DNA of 38,132 bases from Clostridiales bacterium (GTDB taxonomy: Bacteria > Bacillota > Clostridia > Christensenellales > Aristaeellaceae): the NCBI GenBank assembly GCA_004556545.1, contig SFGO01000013.1, forward strand, positions 1 through 38,132, in the 5' to 3' direction. Positions 15,470 through 24,754 of the stretch are shown one piece after another. Under the pieces are notes generated by a model. The model saw nothing but the letters and a program-made list of their open reading frames with translations. It ran no database searches and was not told the origin of the DNA. Numbering within the stretch: the first letter of the stretch is position 1; the number at the start of each line of letters is the position of its first letter. The translations under genes were made by a program, and so were the position numbers.

Positions 15470-16516
15470 ATGAAGAAAATCGTCTCTCTGGTACTGTGCA
15501 TCGCGATGCTCCTTTGCGTCGCTCCCGCCGCTCTGGCCGTGAACGAGGACGTTACCGGCACCGTTATGATCTACACCTCCATGTACCAGTTCGTGATCGA
15601 CATGATGGACGAAGCCCTGAAGGCCGAATTCCCCAACCTGACCCCGGGCAACGACGGCTCCTTCTTCTTCTATGGCGGCACCGGCTCCCTGCAGACCAAG
15701 CTGGCCGGCGAAATGGAAACCGGCACGCTGGGCTGCGACATGATGCTGGTGGCCGAGCCCGCCTACAGCCTGGAGCTGAAGGAAGGCGGCTGGCTGCACA
15801 GCTACGACACCCCCGTTAAGGAAAGCCTGCGCTTCCCCTATGACGAGGAAGGCTACTGGTATCCCGTGCGCGTGTGCAACATGGTGCTGGCCTACAACCC
15901 CGAGCTCAAGACCCCCGAAGAGCTGCCCAAGACCTTCAAGGAGTTTGCCGAGGATCCCAGCCTGAAGGGCCGTATCTCCATGGGCAATCCCCTGACCTCC
16001 GGCACCACCATGGCGGCCGTGGCCAGCCTGAGCGACAAGTACGGCTATGAGTACTTCACCGCCCTGGGCAACAACGACGTGATGATCGAATCCGGCTCCA
16101 CCGCTCTGGCCAAGCTGCAGACCGGCGAGTGCGACGTCATCATGATTCTGGAGGAGTCCGTGCTGAAGGAGCGTAAGGAAAACGGCTCCAAGATCGCCTG
16201 CATCTATCCCGACGACGGCGTCATCCTGATCCCCTCCACCGTCATGACCGTGGCGGAGGATCGCAGCGCCAACCTGAACATCGAGGCCTGCGAAGCCATC
16301 ACCGATTACCTGCTGAGCGCAGAAGGCCAGAAATTCATGGTGGAGGGCTACATGCACTCCGTTATGAAGGGCTTCTCCGAGGTTCCCTTCGATTCCGTGG
16401 ACACCGACGGCCTGATCGAGAAGGACATGGGCGTTGACTGGGTGCGCTGCTACACCATGCGCGACGAGATCCGCACCAAGTTCCAGGAGGCCGTTACCAT
16501 CCCTGAAAAGAAGTAA
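15470..16516 (+). CDS. ABC transporter substrate-binding protein (iron(III)/AfuA type)
   Basis: 348-residue periplasmic-binding-type protein of the Fe(3+)/SBP_bac_6-like group. A signal peptide (residues 1-23, ending PAALA|V) is followed by VTGTVMIYTSMYQFVIDMM, the typical first strand and helix. The FYGGTGSLQTKLAGEME segment and the GDVI-like ECDVIMILEES hinge match iron/2-aminoethylphosphonate-type binders. A very strong AAAAGGAGGA (15451-15460) sets the start. It is the first gene of an operon with a double permease and an ATPase, and the hairpin after its stop probably raises its expression relative to them. Substrate is inferred: ferric iron is the usual annotation, but phosphonate, polyamine or sugar-phosphate are possible. 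Confidence 0.85.
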   Translation: MKKIVSLVLCIAMLLCVAPAALAVNEDVTGTVMIYTSMYQFVIDMMDEALKAEFPNLTPGNDGSFFFYGGTGSLQTKLAGEMETGTLGCDMMLVAEPAYSLELKEGGWLHSYDTPVKESLRFPYDEEGYWYPVRVCNMVLAYNPELKTPEELPKTFKEFAEDPSLKGRISMGNPLTSGTTMAAVASLSDKYGYEYFTALGNNDVMIESGSTALAKLQTGECDVIMILEESVLKERKENGSKIACIYPDDGVILIPSTVMTVAEDRSANLNIEACEAITDYLLSAEGQKFMVEGYMHSVMKGFSEVPFDSVDTDGLIEKDMGVDWVRCYTMRDEIRTKFQEAVTIPEKK

Positions 16517-16610
16517 ATCCGGTTAACGCAAATCGCAAAGGGTGAATAAGGCGCCGCCGCTGCAGCCGACGAACGATGCGGCTCCGCCTGATCCTACCGA
16601 CATGCCAAAT

Positions 16611-16641
16611 GGGGGAAGTTGTCCTGACGGCGGCTTCCCCC
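16611..16641 (+). terminator. Intercistronic hairpin, probably attenuating or stabilising
   Basis: GGGGGAAG (16611-16618) and CTTCCCCC (16634-16641) form an 8-bp stem with a 15-base loop in the 166-bp gap between binding protein and permease. No T-run follows, so it is more likely a 3'-end stabiliser or processing site that gives excess binding protein than a full terminator. Confidence 0.5.
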
Positions 16642-16682
16642 TGTCGTATAACGACCAATCAACATACTGGGGAGTGCTGTTC

Positions 16683-19184
16683 ATGCAGACACAGCTTCAA
16701 CGAAGCAAACATGATCCAACCGAAACCCGGTGCAAGCTCACGCTGCTGATCCTGCTCCTGCTGGGCGCCGCGCTGATTCTGGGCGGGCTCTGGGGAATCC
16801 GGCAGTATCAGCAGTCCGGCTTCGATCAGGAAGTAGGCTATCGCTACATTCAAAAGCTGTCCGGCGAAGTGGACCGTCTGTATACCCAGTCCATTCAGCC
16901 GGTCATGGCCAAGCTGACGGACGCGGAACGGGAGGCCCTGACCCTTCAGGCTGCCGGCCTTCTGAAGGAAAACTGGACCGCCGCCGTCAAGGCCGATCAG
17001 AGCGCCCGGGCCGATGAAATGCTTTCCGGCCTGACGGGCGACAAGCTCCAGCAGAAGACCATGGAGCTTCTTTCCATTACCTATTCGCTGAACGGGCCCA
17101 AGGTGGCTTCCGCCGAAAAGAAGCAGCTGGCTAAGTGGACGGACGCGGAGCGCAGCCAGAACCGGGAAGCCCTGCTTCGGGCCGTGCTGGATGAAAGCGC
17201 GCCCCTGCCGCAGGCCGTGGCTTCCGCCGTGGGCGAGCTGACCGGCAGCGAACGCGCCGCCGCGCTGATGCAGCTGTTTCTGGTCAGCGCCAACGCAGAG
17301 AACGAGCCCCTGCCCACCGACCATGTCAATAGCCTGAAGAAAGCGGCCCGCAATGCCGAGGCCCGCATTTCCGCCTATGAAATGACGGCGGACGGCTCGG
17401 TTTCCCTTCTTTCCCAACTGCTGATTTCTCACAGCCGCACGGCGATCCTGCTGGGCGTCCTGCTGGCGCTGGACATCGCGCTGCTGTTCCTGATGCTGTA
17501 TAAAGACCACAGCTGGCATCTGGATTTCAAGTGGGCCATTATCCTCCTTATTGTGGATTTCATGCTGGTCTTCCAGGTGCTGCCCATGGTGTATCTGATC
17601 ATCAAGGCCTTCTTCCCGGAGGGCAGCTTTACCTTCGACGTCTTCCAGCGCCTGTACACCTACCAGATGAACCTGGGCGCGCTGAAGAACACGCTCATCG
17701 CCGCCACCGTCACCATGGTGCTGGGCACGCTGATCGCCTTCCCGCTGGCGTGGCTGGTGGGCCGCACCAACCTGTTTGGCAAAAAGTTCTTCCGCTCCCT
17801 GTTCGTGCTGACGTACATGGTGCCGCCCTATGTGGGCGCCATGGCGTGGCTGCGGCTGCTGAACCCCAACGTGGGCACCATGAACCAGTTCTTCCGCCTG
17901 CTCTTCGGCCTGGGCGATATCCCCGGCCCGCTGAACATCTACACGCTGGGCGGCCTGATCTGGGTGCTGACCACGTTCTATTATCCCTACGCCTTCATCA
18001 CCATTTCCCGGGCCATGGAAAAGATGGATCCCAGTCTGGAGGAAGCCAGCCGCATTTCCGGCGCGTCCCCCCTGCTGACGGTGTTCCGCGTCACCCTGCC
18101 CATGATGACCCCCAGCCTGATCGCCGGTGCGCTGCTGGTGTTCGTGGCGGCCATGAGCTGCTACGGCATCCCCTCCATTATCGGCGCGCCGGGCAAGGTG
18201 CATACCGTCACCACCCGCATTATCGAGTACAATGGTCTGGGCGCGCAGGGCATCAGCGATGCTACCGGTCTGGCCGTGTTCCTGATGGCGCTGGCCATCC
18301 TGATCCTCTACCTGAGCGACTTCGTGGTGGCCCGGAAGCAGTACATCACCGTATCCGGCAAATCCACCCGGCCCAACATCGTGGATCTGGGCAAGTGGCG
18401 CGTTCCGCTGACGGTGCTGGTAAGCCTGTTCGCCACCATCGTGGTGCTGATTCCCTTCGCCACCATCCTGACCACCTCCTTTAAGATCGACGTGGGCAAG
18501 TCCCTCTTCGACCCGGAGAACTTCACCCTGACCCAGTGGCAGACCATCTTCTCCCGCTCGGAAACCATGAGCTGCCTGAAAAACAGCCTGATCTTCGGCG
18601 TGATTACCGCCAGCGTGGGCATCGTGGTGGCCTGCACCATGTCCTACCTGCTGCAGCGGACGAAGATTCGCGGCCGCAAGCTGCCGGACTTCCTGATTAC
18701 CCTTGGTTCGGGCACTCCCTCCGTGGTTATCGCGCTGGGCCTGATTATGACCATGAAGGGCGATTTCGGCGTGAACATCTACAACACGGCCTATATCATG
18801 ATTGTGGCCTACCTCATCAAATACCTGATGATGGGCATGCGTACCGTGGTCAGCGCTATGAGCCAGATCCACGTCTCGCTGGAGGAATGCAGCCAGATCT
18901 CCGGCGCCAGCTGGACCCGCACCATGCTCAAGATCACCGGCCCCCTGATCTTCCCCTCCATCGCCGCGGGCTGGTTCCTGATCTTCATCCCCAGCTTCTA
19001 CGAGCTGAGCATGACCACCCTGCTGTACTCCAACTCCACCAAGACCATCGGCTTCCAGCTGTACGAGTACTGGACCTTTACCAGCCAGCCCCAGAGCTGC
19101 GCCATGGCCTTCGGCATCCTGATGATCGTCGTCGCCCTGAACTTCCTGCTCAACAAGCTCACCAAGGGCGAATTCTCGATCTGA
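16683..19184 (+). CDS. ABC transporter permease, fused double module with N-terminal extracytoplasmic domain
   Basis: 833-residue inner-membrane permease carrying two complete BPD_transp_1 modules in one chain, as in FbpB/AfuB iron transporters. The two ATPase-contact EAA loops are EEASRISGASPLLTVFRVTLP near residue 450 and EECSQISGASWTRTMLKITGP near 731. Unusually, TM1 (about 18-38) is followed by about 210 hydrophilic, helix-rich residues (40-250) before TM2 (253-273) and TM3 (284-308); ordinary FbpB-type proteins are near 500-550 residues. The insert is expected outside the membrane and might contact the binding protein. The ATG at 16683 has GGGGAG eight bases upstream; the frame is open further 5' but without a comparable site. 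Confidence 0.88.
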   Translation: MQTQLQRSKHDPTETRCKLTLLILLLLGAALILGGLWGIRQYQQSGFDQEVGYRYIQKLSGEVDRLYTQSIQPVMAKLTDAEREALTLQAAGLLKENWTAAVKADQSARADEMLSGLTGDKLQQKTMELLSITYSLNGPKVASAEKKQLAKWTDAERSQNREALLRAVLDESAPLPQAVASAVGELTGSERAAALMQLFLVSANAENEPLPTDHVNSLKKAARNAEARISAYEMTADGSVSLLSQLLISHSRTAILLGVLLALDIALLFLMLYKDHSWHLDFKWAIILLIVDFMLVFQVLPMVYLIIKAFFPEGSFTFDVFQRLYTYQMNLGALKNTLIAATVTMVLGTLIAFPLAWLVGRTNLFGKKFFRSLFVLTYMVPPYVGAMAWLRLLNPNVGTMNQFFRLLFGLGDIPGPLNIYTLGGLIWVLTTFYYPYAFITISRAMEKMDPSLEEASRISGASPLLTVFRVTLPMMTPSLIAGALLVFVAAMSCYGIPSIIGAPGKVHTVTTRIIEYNGLGAQGISDATGLAVFLMALAILILYLSDFVVARKQYITVSGKSTRPNIVDLGKWRVPLTVLVSLFATIVVLIPFATILTTSFKIDVGKSLFDPENFTLTQWQTIFSRSETMSCLKNSLIFGVITASVGIVVACTMSYLLQRTKIRGRKLPDFLITLGSGTPSVVIALGLIMTMKGDFGVNIYNTAYIMIVAYLIKYLMMGMRTVVSAMSQIHVSLEECSQISGASWTRTMLKITGPLIFPSIAAGWFLIFIPSFYELSMTTLLYSNSTKTIGFQLYEYWTFTSQPQSCAMAFGILMIVVALNFLLNKLTKGEFSI

Positions 19185-19307
19185 TTTACGTCAGCCGTTC
19201 CATCCCATCTTAAAACACCCCTTCCGATTGATATGACCCCTCTTGCCGCCGGTCGACAAGGCTCGAACCAAGTGCAAAGGGATTTCCCACAAAAAGGAGT
19301 TGGAATC

Positions 19308-20387
19308 ATGTCCAGCGTAACCATTCAGAATGTAACCAAGACCTTCGGCAACACCACGGTGCTGGAAAACTTTGACGCCGTGTTCGCCGACGGCGAATTC
19401 ATCACCCTGCTGGGCCCGTCGGGCTGCGGCAAAACGACCATGCTGCGCATCATTGCGGGCTTTGAAAAGCCCACCAGCGGCAGCGTGCTCTTCGACGACC
19501 GTGTCGTTTCCTCCGATAAGGTGTTCATTCCCCCGGAAAAGCGGGACATCGGCATGGTGTTCCAGAGCTACGCCGTGTGGCCCCACATGACCGTGTTTGA
19601 CAACGTGGCCTACCCGCTGCAAATCAAGAAGGTGGATAAAGCCACCATCACGAAGAAAGTGGAGCGCGTGTTGGACGTGGTGCATCTGGCCCAGTACCGG
19701 GACCGGATCCCCAGCCAGCTGTCCGGCGGCCAGCAGCAGCGCGTTGCGCTGGCCCGCGCGCTGGTGGCCGAACCCGCCCTGCTTCTTCTGGACGAGCCGC
19801 TGTCCAATCTGGACGCAAAGCTGCGGGAAAGCATGCGCTTTGAGATCAAGGACATTCAGAAGCAGTACGGCATCACGGTGGTATACGTCACGCACGACCA
19901 GACCGAGGCCATGGCCATGAGCGACCGCATCGTGGTCATCAACAGGGGCGTCATCCAGCAGGTGGGTTCCCCCAAGACGATTTACAACGAGCCTGCCAAT
20001 CCCTTCATTGCGGACTTTGTGGGCAAAATCGAGTTTCTGGAGGGCCGCGTAGAGGCGGGATACATCGCCCTGAACGGCTGCGGCCAGAAGCTGCCCTACG
20101 AAGGCGACGCGAAGGGCGACGTGATTGTGGGCATCCGTCCCGAGCACGTGAAGTATGCCGAGGCGGGCAAGGGCACGCTGCATGGCGTGGTCAAAACGCA
20201 CTTCTATCTGGGCGACGTAGACGACTGCCGCATTGACCTTGGCGGCGGCAAAGAGCTGCGCATCATCGCCGACCCCTACGAGAGCATCGGCGTGGAAGCG
20301 GGCAAGGCCGTCGAGCTGGACGTGCGCAGCTTCCTGGTCTACCCCGCCGAGCAGCCCGGCGAAGACTTCCGCCGCATCCTCACCTGA
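19308..20387 (+). CDS. ABC transporter ATP-binding protein (FbpC/AfuC type)
   Basis: 359-residue ATPase that energises the preceding permease. Walker A GPSGCGKT (36-43), Q-loop FQSYAVWPHMTVFDN with Gln86, signature LSGGQQQR (138-145), Walker B LLLLDE (158-163) and switch His196 (VTHDQ) are intact. The C-terminal third (from about 245) is a TOBE-type regulatory domain with IVGIRPEHVKYA, as in ferric iron and polyamine importers. AAGGAG (19294-19299) gives the start. It lies 123 bp after the permease stop and ends the operon before a strong hairpin terminator. Confidence 0.93.
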   Translation: MSSVTIQNVTKTFGNTTVLENFDAVFADGEFITLLGPSGCGKTTMLRIIAGFEKPTSGSVLFDDRVVSSDKVFIPPEKRDIGMVFQSYAVWPHMTVFDNVAYPLQIKKVDKATITKKVERVLDVVHLAQYRDRIPSQLSGGQQQRVALARALVAEPALLLLDEPLSNLDAKLRESMRFEIKDIQKQYGITVVYVTHDQTEAMAMSDRIVVINRGVIQQVGSPKTIYNEPANPFIADFVGKIEFLEGRVEAGYIALNGCGQKLPYEGDAKGDVIVGIRPEHVKYAEAGKGTLHGVVKTHFYLGDVDDCRIDLGGGKELRIIADPYESIGVEAGKAVELDVRSFLVYPAEQPGEDFRRILT

Positions 20388-20607
20388 GCAGGGGTAGTAC
20401 CCCTGCACCCCGGACTGCGCGCTATGCGCGCAGGGGCGTAGGGGGAAAGCTGGTTGGCTGCGAGTTACCGCCGTGGCACGACAGGTGCCACGGCTCGCCG
20501 GTCTGGTACGATTTCCTGCCGGTTGGCGAGTACAGGCCGCCATTCGGCAACGGGCCTCATGGCTGGCATACCCCTCAAACTGCTTTGGTACATCAGGCAA
20601 TATAATA

Positions 20608-20662
20608 AAGCAGGGAATGTTTTCCAATCCTTCGGAAAGCATTCCCTGCTTCTTTATCTTTT
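20608..20662. terminator. Large hairpin, likely terminator of the ABC operon
   Basis: AAGCAGGGAATGTTTTCC (20608-20625) pairs with GGAAAGCATTCCCTGCTT (20634-20651) over 18 bp with one G-U, loop of eight, then CTTTATCTTTT. T-rich complement on the other side suggests it may also serve the convergent pepF. It sits at the centre of the nested repeat block. Confidence 0.72.
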
Positions 20663-20811
20663 GGCTTGTTTTCGAAAATAACAGTGACTGTTCAGCGAGC
20701 CGTGGCACCTGTCGTGCCACGGTGGTAAAACCCCGGCCAACTCGCATGTCCCCCGACGCCCCTGCGCGGCAAAGCCGCGCAGAGATGGGTGCAGGGCATC
20801 GCCCTGCCCAG

Positions 20812-20849
20812 ACCCGCGAGCCGCGAGGCCTGTCGCCGAGCGGCGGTAG
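20812..20849 (+). repeat. 38-bp intergenic repeat, copy 1
   Basis: Identical over 38 bp to 25264-25301. Both copies lie in non-coding DNA and contain the core GAGGCCTGTCGCC. The flanks differ, so the unit behaves as a separate module. Confidence 0.8.
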
Positions 20850-20934
20850 AAAGGAGCTAACGGGCTTTCCCACGAGCAGCCCCGCGCCCTATGGGAGCGG
20901 TGTGGGGTGCAGGGGTACTACCCCTGCCAGGGCA

Positions 20935-22731
20935 TCAGCCCTGCTGCTGAAAGTCGGCAAGGAGGGAGGCGAAAACGTCCAGAGCCGCTTCGATGGGAGC
21001 AGGCGTGGACATGTCGATGCCCACCGTCTTCAGCTCTTCGATGGGGCTCATGCTGCCGCCCAAAGTCAGGAAACGGCGGTAGGCCGCTACGTCCTCGGGC
21101 GTGCCGTGCAGGATCTTGTCCGCCAGAGCCACAGCCGCGCAGAAGCTGGTGGCGTACTTGTAGACATAGAAGGAACGGTAGAAGTGCGGAATGCGCATCC
21201 ATTCGTTCTCCACGACCTTGTCCACCCGGCAGCCGCCGCCGTAGTACTGCTTGTTCAGGTCGTAGTACATGGCGTTCAGGGATTCCCGGGTCAGGGGCTG
21301 GCCCGCTTCTTCCATGGCGTGAGCCTTCATCTCAAATTCCGCAAACATGGTCTGGCGGAAAACGGTGGTGCGGAAGCCTTCCAGCAGACGGCCGATCAAA
21401 GCCTGCTGCGCCGCCTGATTGCCCGCAAACTTCTTGCGCAGGGCGTTGATGGTCAGCACTTCGTTGCAGGTGGAGGCCACTTCCGCTACAAAGATGGTGT
21501 AGTCGCTCTTGATGAAGGGCTGGGTGTGGTTGGAATAATAGCTGTGCATGGCGTGACCCATTTCGTGGGCCAGCGTCAGCAGACCGTCCAGCTCAGGCCG
21601 GAAGTTCAGGAGCACGTAGGGATGCACGCCGTAGGCGGAGCCGTTGGAGTACGCGCCGGTGGTCTTGCCCTTCGTCTCGTAAACATCGATCCAGCCGCCG
21701 TCCTTGGCGGAGCGCACCACGTCCTGATAGTCCTTGCCCAAGGGCGCAACGCCTTCCAGCAGAAGCTCGTAGGCCTCGTCGAAGCTCAGCTTCATCTGGA
21801 AATCCTTGGTCATGGGCGCGTACAGGTCGTACATGTGAACGGTGGGGATGCCGAAGGCTTCCTTGCGCATGCCGCAGTAGGCGTGCAGCACGGGCAGCGC
21901 CTCGTGAACGGCCTTGAGCAGGTTGTCATACACGCTGACGGGAATATCGTCCGGATACAGGGCCGCTTCCCGGGCGCTCTGGTAGCCGTGAGCCCGGGCC
22001 AGGAAAACGTCGCCCTTCACATTGCCCGCGTAGGTGGCGGCAAAGGTGGAGCCGTAGGCGGCATAGGCCTTCATCATGCGCTCGTAGGCAGCCTTGCGGA
22101 CGGCCCGGTTGGGGCTTTCCAGCATGGAGCCGTAGCGGGCGTGGGTCAGCTCGACCATCTTGCCGTCTTCGTCCTTGACCTTGCCCAGACTCATGTCCAC
22201 GTCAGTGAGCATGTCGTATACATTGCCCGTCGCGCCGAAAACTTCCTGACCGCTGGCCAGCAGGGTTTCCACCTCGGAGGACAGGGTGTGGGGGCGCATC
22301 CGCTCCAGATCCTTCAGGATCGTGTCAAAATCCGCAAAATCCGGGTCGGCGATGTAGCTCTTCAGGGTGGCCTTGGGCAGCTTCAGCAGCTCGGGGGAGA
22401 GAAAAGCCACGGCGGCGCTGTACTGGGCGTACAGGGTCTGGGTGCGGGCCATTACGCCCTGATAGAAGGGCTCGCCGTTGTCCACGTTCAGGTTGCAGCT
22501 GGCATAGGTGTACAGGCGGCTGAGATGCTCGCTGGATTCCGCATAGGTTTTCAGCAGGGAAAGCACGGTGTCCTTGCCGTTCTTCAGCGTACCGGCATAG
22601 GCGGCCAGCTCTTTGGCCTTTTCCTGAACCCACTGGAAATCCTTCTCCCATTCTTCCTGAGAGGCGTAAATGTGGCTGGTCTGCCACTGGGCCTGCGCGG
22701 GAACGTCCTTGCGCAGCAAAACTTCGCTCAT
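20935..22731 (-). CDS. pepF: Oligoendopeptidase F
   Basis: 598-residue cytoplasmic M3-family metallopeptidase that cleaves peptides of roughly 7-17 residues. The zinc motif is LAHEMGHAMHSYYS with His389-Glu390-xx-His393, and the third ligand is probably in the downstream EVASTCNEV helix. The N-terminal half (WKTSHIY-like start, LSRLYTYASCNLNVD) and the C-terminal YYGGGCRVD..RIPHFYRSFYVYKYATS region are typical of PepF. Length matches the family (about 600). AAGGAGG (complement of 22739-22745) fixes the ATG at 22731. It has its own promoter, and its stop codon touches the repeat block. Confidence 0.95.
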   Translation of the reverse strand: MSEVLLRKDVPAQAQWQTSHIYASQEEWEKDFQWVQEKAKELAAYAGTLKNGKDTVLSLLKTYAESSEHLSRLYTYASCNLNVDNGEPFYQGVMARTQTLYAQYSAAVAFLSPELLKLPKATLKSYIADPDFADFDTILKDLERMRPHTLSSEVETLLASGQEVFGATGNVYDMLTDVDMSLGKVKDEDGKMVELTHARYGSMLESPNRAVRKAAYERMMKAYAAYGSTFAATYAGNVKGDVFLARAHGYQSAREAALYPDDIPVSVYDNLLKAVHEALPVLHAYCGMRKEAFGIPTVHMYDLYAPMTKDFQMKLSFDEAYELLLEGVAPLGKDYQDVVRSAKDGGWIDVYETKGKTTGAYSNGSAYGVHPYVLLNFRPELDGLLTLAHEMGHAMHSYYSNHTQPFIKSDYTIFVAEVASTCNEVLTINALRKKFAGNQAAQQALIGRLLEGFRTTVFRQTMFAEFEMKAHAMEEAGQPLTRESLNAMYYDLNKQYYGGGCRVDKVVENEWMRIPHFYRSFYVYKYATSFCAAVALADKILHGTPEDVAAYRRFLTLGGSMSPIEELKTVGIDMSTPAPIEAALDVFASLLADFQQQG

Positions 22732-22776
22732 GATGAAATCCTCCTTGCCGCCGTCAGGCGGAATTTGTTCAAAAGT

Positions 22777-22806
22777 ATTGTAGACCAAAGGCATGGAAAG
22801 AATCAA
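22777..22806 (-). promoter_or_regulatory. pepF promoter
   Basis: Minus strand TTGATT (22806-22801), 18 bp, TACAAT (22782-22777). Confidence 0.6.
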
Positions 22807-22829
22807 GGGGAAAAGGCAAAAACAGGCAA

Positions 22830-24509
22830 TTACAGCCGGTAGCAGCGGTAGGGAACATCGTCCCGTTGGCGGGTAAAGCGGCTTTCCTTCATGCAGCGAA
22901 GGGAACCGGCCAGCTCCCGGCGCTCGAACAGCTCCGTGACCCCCAGCCGGGAAAGCCTTTCGGCAAAAGCGTCGATGCGCTCGTTCCGTCCGGGCGCGTC
23001 AAGGGACAGACGGGCCAGCTGCACGTATTCGAAGCTGAGCCGCTCCCGTTCCAGCCGTTCCCGGCGGATGGGATCCGCCGTCCGGCGAAGAGCGTCTGCC
23101 AGCGCCGCATCGGCCCGAATGAGCAGCGTTTCCTCCAGATAGGGCGCGTCCGGCATGTCGTAAATGCCCATGTGGTTTTGAGAAGCAGCGCCTTCCATCA
23201 GGGACAGGCATTGCAGTACGCCCGTCTCCGCCTCCGGGCCGTAATAGCCCCGTACAAAGGTGCGTATCAGCTCGTCCGTGTCCGCGTCTGCGTTCCAGAG
23301 AAGCCTGCTCAGCAGATAAATGCGCAGCGGCGCAAACGCGCTGGTCTTTCCGGGGGAATAGTTGCCCTGCTCCAGCACGCCCTCTACACCCAAACGGCGG
23401 AACAGCCGCAGGTTCTCCCCCATCACATGCCAGTTGGGGAAGGGCTGAAGGTAGTTGCTGAAATTGGTGGTGTAATCCCAGAGATACAGATGGGGCGCGA
23501 TTTTCGCCCAGTCGGCCAGATCATCCGTAAACGCCTGTCCGGACAGGGCAAACCCGTCGGCGGCGTTGTTCTCCACGTCGATGCCGTCGATGGCCTGACG
23601 GCAGGCGCCCATGGGATGGCTCTGGCAGCACTCGATGCTGCACAGCCGGACGATCACGTTCTCCCTCGGACGAAGGAAGCGGGGCGCTTTCCGGGAATAA
23701 AGATAGGCGAAGGTATGAATGCGGTTATCCGGGAATTCATCCCGGACGGCGTCCGCCACTGCGTTGACAAAAGCAAGCAGGGCTCCGGCATGGCTTTCCT
23801 CCCGCCGGTCGATGGCCTGACAATGCTCGCACTCGCAGTAGCCGTACCAGTCGTTCTGAGCCACGGAGAAAATGCGGCACTCCGGGTGCTCCCGCATCCA
23901 GCGGCACACTCCTTCAATGCAGAGTTCCAGCACGTCCGGGTTTGTCAGGCAGAGCTGGCTATGCTCCCGCCGGCGTTTCCCGTTCACCAGCGAGAAATAT
24001 TCCGGGTGGGAGTCGAACCACTTTTCCGGCGGAACCAGCTCCTCAAAGGTATGGGAATAGCGGTAAAAACTCACCTTACCGCCCATTTCGGGCGCAATAT
24101 CCGCCCGGGCGGAATTCAGCCTGCACTGCAGGGCGAAGCGCCCATCCAGCGCCCCGCGCCAATACAGATCCCGATAGGCAAAATTGGGCCGGGAGGAAAA
24201 GCACATCGGTTCCCAATCGGTGATTTGGGGCAGAATTTCGCAGTCCTCAGCCAAAAACTGCGCGCCGAGCCGTTCCAGCAGGCCATACACGCCATAGACC
24301 GCCGCCCGGGGGCTATCGGCCTGAATCACAGTGCGCTGTTCGGTCACTTCGACGCGATAGCCCTCGCCCTCGGTTTGGTCTGCCAGAATGGCGAAGGGAT
24401 AGCCGTCCGGGCGGATCTCTGCGCCGCTCATGGCGGCAAGGCACCGGGCAAGTTCGTTTTGGGCGAAGGGCATATTGCCGCTGATGGAGAGGGTTTTGGG
24501 AAAAAGCAT
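22830..24509 (-). CDS. DUF4838 glycosidase-like protein
   Basis: 559-residue protein of the DUF4838 group, which resembles alpha-glucuronidases (GH67-like) but has no proven activity to my knowledge. Residues 1-110 look like the GH67-type N-terminal domain (PRAAVYGVYGLLERLGAQFL). The central part is TIM-barrel-like, with IFSVAQNDWYGYCECEHCQ, AFAYLYSRKAP-like and IVRLCSIECCQSHPMG segments; the CECEHC cluster is characteristic. No signal peptide is seen, so it is probably cytoplasmic. An AAAGGAAG site precedes the ATG; an extended -10 (TGCTATACT, complement of 24572-24580) lies upstream. Substrate unknown; a polysaccharide-derived oligosaccharide is the reasonable guess. Confidence 0.78.
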   Translation of the reverse strand: MLFPKTLSISGNMPFAQNELARCLAAMSGAEIRPDGYPFAILADQTEGEGYRVEVTEQRTVIQADSPRAAVYGVYGLLERLGAQFLAEDCEILPQITDWEPMCFSSRPNFAYRDLYWRGALDGRFALQCRLNSARADIAPEMGGKVSFYRYSHTFEELVPPEKWFDSHPEYFSLVNGKRRREHSQLCLTNPDVLELCIEGVCRWMREHPECRIFSVAQNDWYGYCECEHCQAIDRREESHAGALLAFVNAVADAVRDEFPDNRIHTFAYLYSRKAPRFLRPRENVIVRLCSIECCQSHPMGACRQAIDGIDVENNAADGFALSGQAFTDDLADWAKIAPHLYLWDYTTNFSNYLQPFPNWHVMGENLRLFRRLGVEGVLEQGNYSPGKTSAFAPLRIYLLSRLLWNADADTDELIRTFVRGYYGPEAETGVLQCLSLMEGAASQNHMGIYDMPDAPYLEETLLIRADAALADALRRTADPIRRERLERERLSFEYVQLARLSLDAPGRNERIDAFAERLSRLGVTELFERRELAGSLRCMKESRFTRQRDDVPYRCYRL

Positions 24510-24754
24510 GGAAAACTTCCTTTTTTCTTTGATTGATGCGGGTATGGGATTCGGTGGGAGAGGATGGGGTTAGTATAGCAGAAAGAAGGGGAGATGGGAA
24601 GGGGGCAGGCATAGGCCCCGGCGGGGATTGACGCGCCGATGGTTTGCCCCGAGGAAAGCCCCCAGTGCGCCCGCAGGCGCAACTCCCCACCCCCCGGTGG
24701 GGAATGACGCGCCGACTCCGGCGCGGATTGGGACTGGCCGTCCCATGGGGTGCT

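Larger units (their letters stand above)
20391..20928. repeat. Nested palindromic repeat block between ABC operon and pepF
   Basis: The 547-bp gap has no credible gene. Modules on the left recur inverted on the right: 20391-20414 with 20905-20928 (around GGGGTAGTACCCC); a GCGCGC..GCAGGGGCG module near 20420-20447 with 20748-20782; and CCGTGGCAC-GACAG-GTGCCACGG (20471-20493) with its reverse complement near 20699-20721. Several modules are palindromes themselves. A 69-bp module at 20500-20568 recurs inverted near 25198-25262, and the 38-bp stretch 20812-20849 recurs exactly at 25264-25301. The structure resembles REP/BIME-type intergenic mosaics. Confidence 0.72.

Noticed and set aside
16659..18872. 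Long antisense open frame across the ABC permease
   Set aside because: Histidine/glutamine-rich translation typical of the reverse of a GC-rich membrane protein gene; no start signals.
19191..20873. Long minus-strand frame across the ATPase gene and the repeat block
   Set aside because: Half is antisense to a clear ATPase and half is repeats; no domain or start site. Similar PLGDRPRGSR-type peptides arise from both repeat blocks and are not proteins.
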